Shown: piece after piece, positions 49,801 to 61,712 of the stretch | Layout of the letters: each line of letters begins with the position of its first letter | Position numbering within the stretch: position 1 is the first letter of the stretch | Assembly (NCBI RefSeq): GCF_029227915.1 | Contig: NC_079884.1 | Coordinates: 28,398,001-28,462,000, forward strand | Source: Hydractinia symbiolongicarpus | Taxonomy: Eukaryota; Cnidaria; Hydrozoa; Anthoathecata; Hydractiniidae | Direction: 5' to 3' | Length of the DNA: 64,000 nucleotides | The notes under the pieces: generated by a model | Told to the model about the DNA's origin: nothing | What the model saw: the letters and a program-made list of their open reading frames with translations, nothing else | Database searches by the model: none | Translations under genes and position numbers: made by a program

Positions 49801-51348
49801 TAAATGTGAAAGTGAGACAATTGGACTTCATGAAATAACATTCTTCTTAATTTGACATGATTGCCGAAACTCAGCGATTACATTGGCGCTGTGGTAGCGA
49901 TTCATTTAAAAATTAGGATAAAAAATTCATTTTTTACTGTGGGACCAATCCTAGCCGTTAGCGTGCTAAAGAAAGAGAGACAGTTTCAAATACTACATTT
50001 CACTGACTTTCTAACGGTGTCAGTCCGTTTAAGTTACACCGGTTGCGTCACATATTCATACCAACATGTATTTGGGGATTTTCTTCCGATATTACTAAGT
50101 TGTATTGCTTTTAACAGTGAAACGATTGACTGTGGGAATAAATAGAACTGATTCTGAACTGTGACCTTATAAATGTGATAAATGAGCCAATTGGTTCCCA
50201 AAGAATAACATTCTTCTTAATTTGACATGATTGCTGGAATTCAGCGATTACATTAGCCTCTGTGGTAGCGCTTTATTTAAAAATTTATATAAATAAGTCT
50301 TTTTTTACTGTGGGACCAATCATAGCCGTTAGTTCGCCCTGAAGAAATAGAGACAGTTTCAAATACTACATTTCACTGATTTTCTAACGGTGTCAGTCCG
50401 TTTGAGTTACAACGGTTGCGTCACATATTCGTACCAACATGTATTTAACGATATTTTTCGGATATTACTAGGTTGCATCGTTTTTAACAGTGAACCGCTT
50501 GACTGTGAGACTTATTTGTTCTGATTTTGGACTTTGACTTTATAAATGTGATAAATGAGCCAGTTTGACTACAAGAAATAACATTCTTATTAATCTGACA
50601 TGATTGCCGAAACTCAGCGATTACACTGGGCGCTGTGGTAGCGCTTTATTAAAAAATTAAGATAAATAAGTCATTTTTTACTGTGGGACCAATCCTAGCC
50701 GTTAGTTCGCGCTGAAGAAGTAGAGACAGTTTCAAATACTACATTTCACTGACTTTCTAACGGTGTCAGTCCGTTTGAATTACAACGGTTGCGTCACATA
50801 TTCGTACCAACATGTATTTAGCGATAGTTTTCTGATATTACTAGGTTGCATCGCTTTTAACAGTGAAACGCTTGACTGTGGGACTTATTTGAACTGATTT
50901 TGGACTTTGACCCTATAAATGTGATAAATGAGCCAGTTTAACTACAAGAAATAACATTATTCTTAATTTGACATGATTGCTGGAACCCAGCGTTTGCACT
51001 GGGCGCTGTGCTAGCGCTTTATTAAAAAATTAAGATAAATAAGTCATTTTTTACTGTAGGACCAATCCTAGCCGTTAGCTCGCGCTGAAGAAAGAAAGAC
51101 AGTTTCAAAAACTACATTTCATTTACTTTCTAACGGTGTCAATCCGTTTGAGTTACGACGGTTGTGTCACATATTCGTACCAACATGTATTTAGCGATAT
51201 TTTTCCGCTATTACTAGGTTGCATCGCTTTTAGCAGTGAAACGATTGACTGTGGGACTTAATTGAACAAACTTTGGACTGTGACCTGATAAATGTAAAAA
51301 ATGGGACAATTGGTCTTCAAGAAATAACATTCTTCTTAATTTGACATG
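46890..51348. repeat. 2980-bp offset duplication (four of eight units)
   Basis: Units 47066, 47439, 47812 and 48185 recur as 50046, 50419, 50792 and 51165 at exactly 2980 bp, including the private GACCCTATAAATG at 47930 and 50910. The intervening units 48558, 48931, 49304 and 49677 are not shown to repeat inside the window. Unit pair 46323/46696 also matches 48185/48558 at 1862 bp. Confidence 0.8.
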
Positions 51349-52280
51349 ATTGCCGGACTCTGCGATTACACTGGGCAATGTGGTAGCGCTTCATTTAAAA
51401 ATTTAGACAAAAAAGTCATCTTTACTGTGGGACCAATCCTAGGCGTGATCGCGTGCTGAAGAAGTAGCGACAGTTTCAAAAACTACATCTCACTGACTTT
51501 CTAACGGTGGCAGTCCGTTTGAGTTACAACATTTGCGTCACATATTCGTACCAACATTTATTTAGTGATTTTCTTCCAATATTACTAAGTTGTATTGCTT
51601 TTAACAGTGAAACGATTGACTGTGGGAATTAATAGAACTGATTCTGGACTGTGACCTTATAAATGCGATAAATGAGCCAATTGGTCTCCAAGGAATAACA
51701 TTCTTCTTAATTTGACATGATTGCCGGAATTCATCGATTACATTAGGCTCTGTGGTAGCGCTTTATTTAAAAATTTAGATAAATAAGTATTTTCTTACTG
51801 TGCGACCAATCCTGGCCGTTAGCAAGCACTAAATAAATAGGAACAGTTCCAAAGACTACATTTCATTGACTTTCTAGCGGTATAAATCCGTTTCAGTTAC
51901 AACGGTTGCGTCACATATTCGTACCAACATGTATTTAGCCATAGTATTCGGATATTACTAGGTTGAATCGCTTTTAACAGTGAAACGATTGACTGTGGGA
52001 CTTAATTGAACTGATTTTTTCACTGTGACCTTATAAATGTGAAAGTGAGACAATTGGACTTCAAGAAATAACACTCTTCTTAATTTTCATGATTGCCGAA
52101 ACTCAGCAATTACACTGGGCACTGTGGTAGCGATTCATTTAAAAATTAAGATAAAAAATTCAGTTTTTACTGTGGGACCAATCCAAGCCGTTAGCGCGCG
52201 CTGAAGAAATAGAGACAGTTTCAAATACTACATTTCACTGACTTTCTAACGGTGTCAGTCCGTTTGAGTTACAACGGTTG
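51348..52280. repeat. Monomers matching 39.2-39.9 kb, then a trimer-type unit
   Basis: Continuation of unit 51165 plus 51536 and 51909. After the match to 39,048-39,870 ends at about 51,987, the sequence takes up the GATTTTTTCACTGTGACC subtype of the 1118-bp trimers. Confidence 0.75.
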
Positions 52281-53604
52281 CGTCACATATTCGTACCAAC
52301 ATGTATTTAGCGATAGTTTTCGGATATTACTAGGTTGCATCGCTTTTAACAGTGAAACGCTTGACTGTGGGACTTAATTGAACTAACTTTGGACTGTGAC
52401 ATGAAAAATGTAAAAAATGAGACAATTGGTCTCCAAGAAATAACATTCTTCTTAATTTGACATGATTGCCGGACTCAGCCATTACAGTGGGCGCTGTGGT
52501 AGCGCTTCATTTAAAAATTTAGATAAATAAGTCATTCTTTACTGTGGGACCAATCCTAGGCGTGATCGCGTGCTGAAGAAGTAGCGACAGTTTCAAAAAC
52601 TACATCTCACTGACTTTCTAACGGTGGCAGTCCGTTTGAGTTACAACGGTTGGGTCACATATTCGTACGAACATGTATTTAGCGATATTTTTCTGATATT
52701 ACTAGGTTGCATCGCTTTTAACAGTGAAACGATTGACTGTGGGACTTAATTGAACTAACTTTGGACTGTGACATGAAAAATGTAAAAAATGAGACAATTG
52801 GTCCTCAAGAAATAACATTCTTCTTAATTTGACATGATTGCCGGACTCAGCCATTACACTGGGCGCTGTGGTAGCGCTTCATTTAAAAATTTAGATAAAT
52901 AAGTCATTCCTTACTGTGGGACCAATCCTAGGCGTGATCGCGTGCTGAAGAAGTAGCGACAGTTTCAAAAACTACATCTCACTGACTTTCTAACGGTGGC
53001 AGTCCGTTTGAGTTACAACGGTTGGGTCACATATTCGTACGAACATGTATTTAGCGATATTTTTCTGATATTACTAGGTTGCATCGCTTTTAACAGTGAA
53101 ACGATGGACTGTGGGACTTAATTTTACTACCTTTGGACTGTGACCTATTAAACTGAAGAAATAGCGACAGTTTCGAAAACTAAATTTCATTGACTTTCTA
53201 ACACTATCAATACGGTTCAGTTACAACGGTTGGGTCGCATATTCGTACCAACATGTATTTAGCGATACTTTTCTCATATTACTAGGTTGCATCGCTTTTA
53301 ACAGTGAAACGATTGACTCTTGGACTTAATTGAACTGATTTTGGACTTTGACCTTATAAATGTTACAAGTGAGACAATTGGACTCCAAGAAATAACATTC
53401 TTCTTAATTTGACATGATTGTGGGAACTCAGCGATTACAATGGACCCTGTGGTAGCGCTTCATTTAAAGATTTAGATAAATAAGTCATTTTTACTGTGGG
53501 ACCAATCCTAGTCGTTAACGCGCGCTGAAAATATAGAGACAGTTTCAAAAACTCCATTTCATTGACTTTCTAACGGTGTCAATCCGTTTGAGTTACAACG
53601 GTTG
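52281..53604. repeat. Near-identical 372-bp units in tandem
   Basis: From about 52,375 the sequence ACATGAAAAATGTAAAAAATG and the GGCGTGATCGCGTGCTGAAG tail is repeated once at 372 bp (units 52281, 52653, 53025). Private variants are GTGACATGAAAAATG and CGGACTCAGCCATTAC. The series ends with a 208-bp unit at 53025. Confidence 0.82.
53025..53232. repeat. 208-bp short unit
   Basis: Joint reads GACCTATTAAACTGAAG at about 53,143-53,159. It differs slightly from the CCTAAAAAACTG form. Confidence 0.88.
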
Positions 53605-54349
53605 CGTCACATATTCGAACCAACATGTATTTAGTGATTTTCTTCCGACATTGCTAAGTTGTATCGCTTTTAACAGCGAATCCATTGACTGTTGGACTTA
53701 ATTGAACTAACTTTGGACTGTGACCTGATAAATGTGATAAATGAGAAAATTGGACTCCAAGGAATAACATTCTTCTAAATTTGACATGATTGCTGGAATT
53801 CAGTGATTAAATTAGGCTCTGTGGTAGCGCTTTATTTAAAAATTTAGATAAATAAGTCTTTTTTTACTGTGGTACCAATCCTGTCCGTTAGCACGCGCTG
53901 AATAAATAGGAACAGTTTCAAAGACTACATTTCATTGTCTTTATGCCGGTATGAATCCGTTTGAGTAACAACGGTTGTGTCACATATTCGTACCAACATG
54001 TATTTAGCGATAGTATTCGGATAATACTAGGCTGCATCGCTTTTAACAGTGAAACATTTGACTGTGGGACTTAATTGAACTGACTTTGGACTTTGACCTT
54101 ATAAATGTGATAAATGAGCCAGTTTGACTACAAGAAATAACATTCTTATTAATCTGACATGATAGCTGGAACTCAGCGATTACACTGGGCGCTGTGGTAG
54201 CGCTTCATTTAAAAATTTAGATAAAAAAGTCATCTTTACTGTGGGACCAATGCTAGGCGTGATCGCGTGCTGAAGAAGTAGCGACAGTTTCAAAAACTAC
54301 ATCTCACTGACTTTCTAACGGTGGCAGTCCGTTTGAGTTACAACGGTTG

Positions 54350-54557
54350 GGTCACATATTCGTACGAACATGTATTTAGCGATATTTTTCTGATATTACT
54401 AGGTTGCATCGCTTTCAACAGTGAAACGATTGACTGTGGGACTTAATTTTACTAACTTTGGACTGTCACCTAAAAAACTGAAGAAATAGCGACAGTTTCA
54501 AAAACTAAATTTCATTGACTTTCCAATGCTATCAAGACGCTTCAGTTACAACGGTTG
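54350..54557. repeat. 208-bp short unit
   Basis: Joint GTCACCTAAAAAACTGAAG at about 54,466-54,484, with the private T-to-C change in GACTGTCACC. Confidence 0.88.
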
Positions 54558-55524
54558 GGTCACATATTCATATCAACATGTATTTAGCGATACTTTTCTC
54601 ATATTACTAGGTTGCATCTCTTTTAACAGTGAAACGATTGACTCTTGCACTTAATTGAACTGATTTTGGACTTTGACCTTATAAATGTTACAAGTGAGAC
54701 AATTGGACTCCAAGAAATGACATTCTTCTTAATTTGACATGATTGTGGGAACTCAGCGATTACACTGGACCCTTTGGTAGCGCTTCATTTAAAGATTTAG
54801 ATAAATAAGTCATTTTTACTGTGGGACCAATCCTAGCCGTTAGCGCGCGCTGAAAATATAGAGACAGTTTTAAAAACTCCATTTCATTGACTTTCTGGCG
54901 GTATGAATCCGTTTGAGTTACAACGGTTGCGTCACATATTCGTACCAACATGTATTTAGCGATATTTTTCTGATATTACTAGGTTGCATCGCTTTCAACA
55001 GTGAAACGATTGACTGTGGGACTTAATTTTACTAACTTTGGACTGTCACCTAAAAAACTGAAGAAATAGCGACAGTTTCAAAAACTAAATTTCATTGACT
55101 TTCCAATGCTATCAAGACGCTTCAGTTACAACGGTTGGGTCACATATTCATATCAACATGTATTTAGCGATACTTTTCTCATATTACTAGGTTGCATCTC
55201 TTTTAACAGTGAAACGATTGACTCTTGCACTTAATTGAACTGATTTTGGACTTTGACCTTATAAATGTTACAAGTGAGACAATTGGACTCCAAGAAATGA
55301 CATTCTTCTTAATTTGACATGATTGTGGGAACTCAGCGATTACACTGGACCCTTTGGTAGCGCTTCATTTAAAGATTTAGATAAATAAGTCATTTTTACT
55401 GTGGGACCAATCCTAGCCGTTAGCGCGCGCTGAAAATATAGAGACAGTTTTAAAAACTCCATTTCATTGACTTTCTGGCGGTATGAATCCGTTTGAGTTA
55501 CAACGGTTGCGTCACATATTCGTA
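54365..55524. repeat. Youngest-looking tandem duplication, 2 x 580 bp
   Basis: 54,365-54,944 and 54,945-55,524 appear identical or almost identical. Both carry the private CGCTTTCAACAGTG and GACTGTCACCTAAAAAACTG. Their minus-strand open frames at 54760-54951 and 55340-55531 translate identically. The join is in the conserved core of unit 54930. Confidence 0.88.
54930..55137. repeat. 208-bp short unit
   Basis: Same joint and same private variants as the unit at 54350, from which it is the 580-bp duplicate. Confidence 0.88.
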
Positions 55525-56253
55525 CCAACATGTATTTAGTGATTTTTTTCCGATATTACTAAGTTGTATCGCTTTTAACAGTGAATCGATTGACTGTTGG
55601 ACATAATTGAACTAACTTTGGACTGTGACCTGATAAATGTGATAAATGAGACAATTGGACTCCAAGGAATAACATTCTTCTAAATTTGACATGATTGCTG
55701 GAATTCAGCGATTACATTAGGCTCTGTGGTAGCGCTTTATTTAAAAATTTAGATAAATAAGTCTTTTTTTACTGTGGGACCAATCCTGTCCGTTAGCACG
55801 CGCTGAGTAAATAGGAACAGTTTCAAAGACTACATTTCATTGATTTTCTGGCGGTATGAATCCGTCTGAGTTACAACGGTTGTGTCACATATTCGTACCA
55901 ACATGTATTTAGCGATATTACTCGGATATTACTATGTTGCATCGCTTTTAACAGTGAAACGATTGACTCTGGGACTTATTTGAACTGATTTTGGACTGTG
56001 ACCTTATAAATGTCACAAGTGAGACAATTGGTCTCCAAGAAATAACATTCTTCTTAATTTGACATGATTGCCGGACTCAGCGATTACACTGGGCGCTGTG
56101 GTAGCGCTTCATTTAAAAATTTAGATAAAAAAGTCATCTTTACTGTGGGACCAATCCTAGGCGTGATCGCGTGCTGAAGAAGTAGCGACAGTTTCAAAAA
56201 CTATTTCTCACTGACTTTCTAACGGTGGCAGTCCGTTTGAGTTACAACGGTTG

Positions 56254-56461
56254 GGTCACATATTCGTACGAACATGTATTTAGCGATATTTTTCTGATAT
56301 TACTAGGTTGCATCGCTTTCAACAGTGAAACGATTGACTGTGGGACTTAATTTTACTAACTTTGGACTGTGACCTAAAAAACTGAAGAAATAGCGACAGT
56401 TTCAAAAACTAAATTTCATTGACTTTCCAATGCTATCAAGACGCTTCAGTTACAACGGTTG
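56254..56461. repeat. 208-bp short unit
   Basis: Joint GTGACCTAAAAAACTGAAG at about 56,369-56,387. It shares CTTTCAACAG with 54350 but not GACTGTCACC, and it is the closest relative of the isolated 40536 unit. Confidence 0.88.
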
Positions 56462-59441
56462 GGTCACATATTCATATCAACATGTATTTAGCGATACTTT
56501 TCTCATATTACTAGGTTGCATCTCTTTTAACAGTGAAACGATTGACTCTTGCACTTAATTGAACTGATTTTGGACTTTGACCTTATAAATGTTACAAGTG
56601 AGACAATTGGACTCCAAGAAATGACATTCTTCTTAATTTGACATGATTGTGGGAACTCAGCGATTACACTGGACCCTTTGGTTGCGCTTCATTTAAAGAT
56701 TTAGATAAATAAGTCATTTTTACTGTGGGACCAATCCTAGCCGTTAGCGCGCGCTGAAAATATAGAGACAGTTTCGAAAACTCCATTTCATTGACTTTCT
56801 GGCGGTATGAATCCGTTTGAGTTACAACGGTTGCGTCACATATTCGTACCAACATGTATTTAGTGATTTTTTTCCGATATTACTAAGTTGTATCGCTTTT
56901 AACAGTGAATCGATTGACTGTTGGACATAATTGAACTAACTTTGGACTGTGACCTTATAAATGTGATAAATGAGACAATTGGACTCCAAGGAATAACATT
57001 CTTCTAAATTTGACATGATTGCTGGAATTCAGCGATTACATTAGGCTCTGTGGTAGCGCTTTATTTAAAAATTAAGATAAATAAGTCTTTTTTTACTGTG
57101 GGACCAATCCTAGCCATTAGTTCGCGCTGAAGAAATAGAGACAGTTTAAAAAACGACATTTCATTGACTTTCTAACGGTGTCAATCCGTTTGAGATACAA
57201 CGGTTGCGTCACATATTCGTACCAACATGTATTTAGTGATTTTCTTCCGATATTACTAGGTTGCATTGCTTTTAACAGTGAAACGATTGACTCTGGGACT
57301 TATTTGAACTGATTTTGGACTGTGACCTTATAAATGTCACAAGTGAGACAATTGGACACAAAGAAATAACATACTTCTTAGTTTGACATGATTGTGGGAA
57401 CTCAGCGATTACACTGGACCCCGCGGTAGCGCTTCATTTAAAAATTTAGATAAATCAGTCATTTTTACTGTTGGACCAATCCTAGCCGTTAGCGCGCGCC
57501 GAAGATATAGACACAGTTTCAAAAACTCCATTTCATTGACTTTTTAACAGTGTCAATCCATTTGAGTTACAACGGTTGCGTCACATATTCGTACCAACAT
57601 GTATTTAGCGATAGTATTCGGATAATACTAGGTTGCATCGCTTTTAACAGTGAAACGCTTGACTGTGAGACTTAATTGAACTGATTCTGGACTGTGACCT
57701 TATAAATGCGATAAATGAGCCAATTGGTCTCCAAGGAATAACATTCTTCTTAATTCGACATGATTGCTGGAATTCAGCGAGTACACTAGGCTCTGTGGAA
57801 GCGCTTTATTTAAAAATTTACATAAATAAGTCTTTTCTTACTGTGGAACCAATCCTGGCCGTTAGCACGCGCTGAATAAATAAGAACAGTTCCAAAGACT
57901 ACATTTCATTGACTTTCTAGCGGTATAAGTCCGTTTGAGTTACAACGGTTCTGTCACATATTCGTACCAACATGTATTTACGGATAGTAATCGGATATTC
58001 CTAGATTGCATCGCTTTTAACAGTGAAACGATTGACTGTGGGACTTAATTGAACTGATTTTGGACTTTGTCCTTATAAATGGGATAAATGAACCAGTTTG
58101 ACTAAAAGAAATAATATTCTTCATAATTTGACATGATTGCTGAAACTCAACGATTACACTGGGCGCAGTGGTGGCGCCTTATTAAAAAATTAAGATAAAT
58201 AAGTCATTTTTTACTGTGGGAATAATCCTTGTCGTTAGTTCGCGCTGAAGAAATAGAGTCAGTTTCAAAAACTACATTTCATTGACTTCTTGGCGGTATC
58301 AACCCATTTGAATTACAACGGTTGCGTCACATATTCGTACCAACATGTATTTAGTGATATCTTTCCGATTTTACTAAGTTATGTCGCTTTTAACAGTGAA
58401 ACGATTGACTGTGGAACTTAATTGAACTAACTTTGGACTGTGACCTTATAAATGTGATAAGTGAGCCAACTGGACTCAAAGAAATAACATTCTTCTTATT
58501 TTGACATGATTGCCGAAACTTAGCGATTACACTGGGCGCTGTGGAAGCGCGTTATTTAAAAATTAAGATAAATAAGTTATTTTTTGCAGTGGGACCAATC
58601 CTGGCCGTTAGCACGCGCTGAACAAATAGGTACAGTTTCAAAGACTACATTTCATTGACTTTCTAGCGGTTTAAATCCGTTTGGGTTACAACCGTTGCGT
58701 CACATATTCGTACCAACATGTATTTAGCGATAGTATTCGGATATTCCTAGGTTGCATCGCTTTTAACAGTGAACCGCTTGACTGTGGGACTTATTTGAAC
58801 TGATTTTGGACTTTGACCTTATAAATGTGATAAATGAGCAAGTTTGACTACAAGAAATAACATTCTTATTAATCTGACATGATTGCTGGAACTCAGCGAC
58901 TACACTGGGCGCTGTGGTAGCGTTTTATTTAAAAATTAAGATAAATAAGTCTTTCTTTACTGTGGGACCATTCCTAGCCGTTAGTTCGCGCTGAAGAAAT
59001 AGAGACAGTTTTAAATACTACATTTCACTGATTTTCTAACGGTGTCAGTCCGTTTGAGTTACAACGGTTGCGTCACATATTCGTGCCAACATGTATTTAA
59101 CGATAGTTTTCGGTTATTACTAGGTTGCATCGCTTTTAACAGTGAAACGCTTGACTGTGGGACTTATTTGAACTGATTTTGGACTTTGACCTTATAAATG
59201 TGATAAATGAGCCAGTTTGACTACAAGAAATAACATTCTTCTTAATTTGACATGATTGCCGGACTCAGCGATTACACTGGGCGCTGTGGTAGCGCTTTAT
59301 TTAAAAATTTAGATAAAAAAGTCATCTTTACTGTGGGACCAATCCTAGGCGTGATCGTGTGCTGAAAAAGTAGCGACAGTTTCAAAAATTATTTCTCACT
59401 GACTTTCTAACGGTTGTAGTCCGTTTGAGTTACAATGGTTG

Positions 59442-59649
59442 GGTCACATATTCGTACGAACATGTATTTTGCGATATTTTTCTGATATTACTAGGTTGCA
59501 TCGCTTTTAACAGTGAAACGATTGACTGTGGGACTTAATTTTACTAACTTTGGACTGTGACCTAATAAACTGAAGAAATAGCGACAGTTTCAAAAACTAA
59601 ATTTCATTGACTTTCTAATGCTATCAAGACGCTTCAGTTACAACGGTTG
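59442..59649. repeat. 208-bp short unit
   Basis: Joint CCTAATAAACTGAAG at about 59,561-59,575. This form is closest to the parental CCTGATAAATG and may be the least altered. Confidence 0.86.
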
Positions 59650-60111
59650 GGTCACATATTCATACCAACATGTATTTAGCGATACTTTTCTCATATTACT
59701 AGGTTGCATCTCTTTTAACAGTGAAACGATTGACTCTTGGACTTAATTGAACTGATTTTGGACTTTGACCTGATAGATGTGATAAATGAGACAATTGGAC
59801 TCCAAGGAATAACATTCTTCTAAATTTGACATGATTGCTGGAATTCATCGATTACATTAGGCTCTGTGGTAGCGCTTTATTTAAAAATTTAGATAAATAA
59901 GTCTTTTTTCACTGTGAGACCAATCCTGTCCGTTAGCACGCGCTGAGTAAATAGGATCAGTTTCAAAGACTACATTTCATTGATTTTCTGGCGGTATGAA
60001 TCCGTTTGAGTTACAACGGTTGTGTCACATATTCGTACCAACATGTATTTAGCGATATTATTCGGATATTACTAGGTTGCATCGCTTTTAACAGTGAAAC
60101 GTTTGACTGTG

Positions 60112-60135
60112 GGACTTAATTTAACTGACTTTGAC
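60112..60135. other. Small deletion between short direct repeats
   Basis: The usual GACTTTGGACTTTGACC is reduced to GACTTTGACC, a loss of 7 bp between two ACTTTG copies. It explains the 365-bp spacing of unit 60023. This is a typical slippage product. Confidence 0.8.
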
Positions 60136-61504
60136 CTTATAAATGTTATAAGTGAGACAATTGGACTCCAAGAAATAACATACTTCTTAGTTTGACATGA
60201 TTGTGGGAACTCAGCGATTACACTGGACCCCGCGGTAGCGCTTCATTTAAAAATTTAGATAAATCAGTCATTTTTACTGTGGGACCAATCGTAGCCGTTA
60301 GCGCGCGCCGAAGATATAGAGACAGTTTCAAAAACTCCATTTCATTGACTTTTTAACAGTGTCAATCCATTTGAGTTACAACGGTTGCGTCACATATTCG
60401 TACCAACATGTATTTAGCGATAGTAATCGGATATTCCTAGATTGCATCACTTTTAACAGTGAAACGATTGACTGTGGGACTTAATTGAACTGATTCTGGA
60501 CTTTGTCCTTATAAATGGGATAAATGAGCCAGTTTGACTAAAAGAATAATATTCTTCATAATTTGACATGATTGCTGAAACTCAGCGATTACACTGGGCG
60601 CTGTGGTGGCGCCTTATTAAAAAATTAAGATAAATAAGTCATTTTTTACTGTGGGAATAATCCTTGTCGATAGTTCGCGCTGAAGAAATAGAGTCAGTTT
60701 CAAAAACTACATTTCATTGACTTCTTGGCGGTATCAACCCATTTGAATTACAACGGTTGCGTCACATATCGTACCAACATGTATTTAGTGATATCTTTCC
60801 GATTTTACTAAGTTATATCGCTTTTAACAGTGAAACGATTGACTGTGGAATTTAATTGAACTAACTTTGGACTGTGACCTTATAAATGTGATAAGTGAGC
60901 CAACTGGACTCAAAGAAATAACATTCTTTTTAATTTGAAATGATTGCCGAAACTCAGCGATTACACTGGGCGCTGTGGAAGCGCTTTATTTAAAAATTAA
61001 GATAAATAAGTTTTTTTTTGCAGTGGGACCAATCCTGGCCGTTAGTACGCGCTGAACATATAGGTACAGTTTCAAAGACTACATTTCATTGACTTTCTAA
61101 CGGTGTCAGTCCGTTTGACTTACAACGGTTGCGTCACATATTCATACCAACATGTATTTAGCGATAGTTTTCGGATATTACTAGGTTGCATCGCTTTTAA
61201 CAGTGAAACGCTTGACTGTTGGACTTAATTGAACTAACTTTGGACTGTGACCTGATAAATGTGATAAATGAGAAAATTGGACTCCAAGGAATAACATTCT
61301 TTTAAATTTGACATGATTGCTGTAATTCAGCGATTACATTAGGTTCTGTGGCAGCGCTTTATTTAAAAATTTAGATAAATAAGTCTTTTTTTACTGTGGG
61401 ACCATTCCTGTCCGTTAGCACGCACTGAATAAATAGGAACAGTTTCGAAGACTACATTTCATTGACTTTCTGGCCGTATGAATCCGTTTGAGTTACAACG
61501 GTTG

Positions 61505-61712
61505 TGTCACATATTCGTACCAACATGTATTTAGCGATAGTAATCGGATATTCCTAGATTGCATCGCTTTTAACAGTGAAACGCTTGACTGTGGGACTTA
61601 ATTTTACGAACTTTGGACTGTGACCTATTAAACTGAAGAAATGGCGACAGTTTAAAAAACTAAATTTCATTGACTTTCTAACGCTATCAAGACGCTTCAG
61701 TTACAACGGTTG
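61505..61712. repeat. 208-bp short unit
   Basis: Joint GACCTATTAAACTGAAG at about 61,622-61,638, the same form as in 53025. The front half is a different subtype (GTAATCGGATATTCCTAG), so the deletion joint has been moved by exchange onto another front. Confidence 0.86.

Larger units (their letters stand above)
53605..57206. repeat. 580-bp dimer (372 + 208) blocks and interspersed monomers
   Basis: Long-short pairs start at 54350/54558, 54930/55138 and 56254/56462, interspersed with full units 53605, 53978, 55510, 55883 and 56834. The subtype set here (CATTTAAAGATTTAG, ATTGTGGGAACTCAG, GACTCTTGCACTTAATTG) is largely specific to the right third of the window. Confidence 0.82.
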
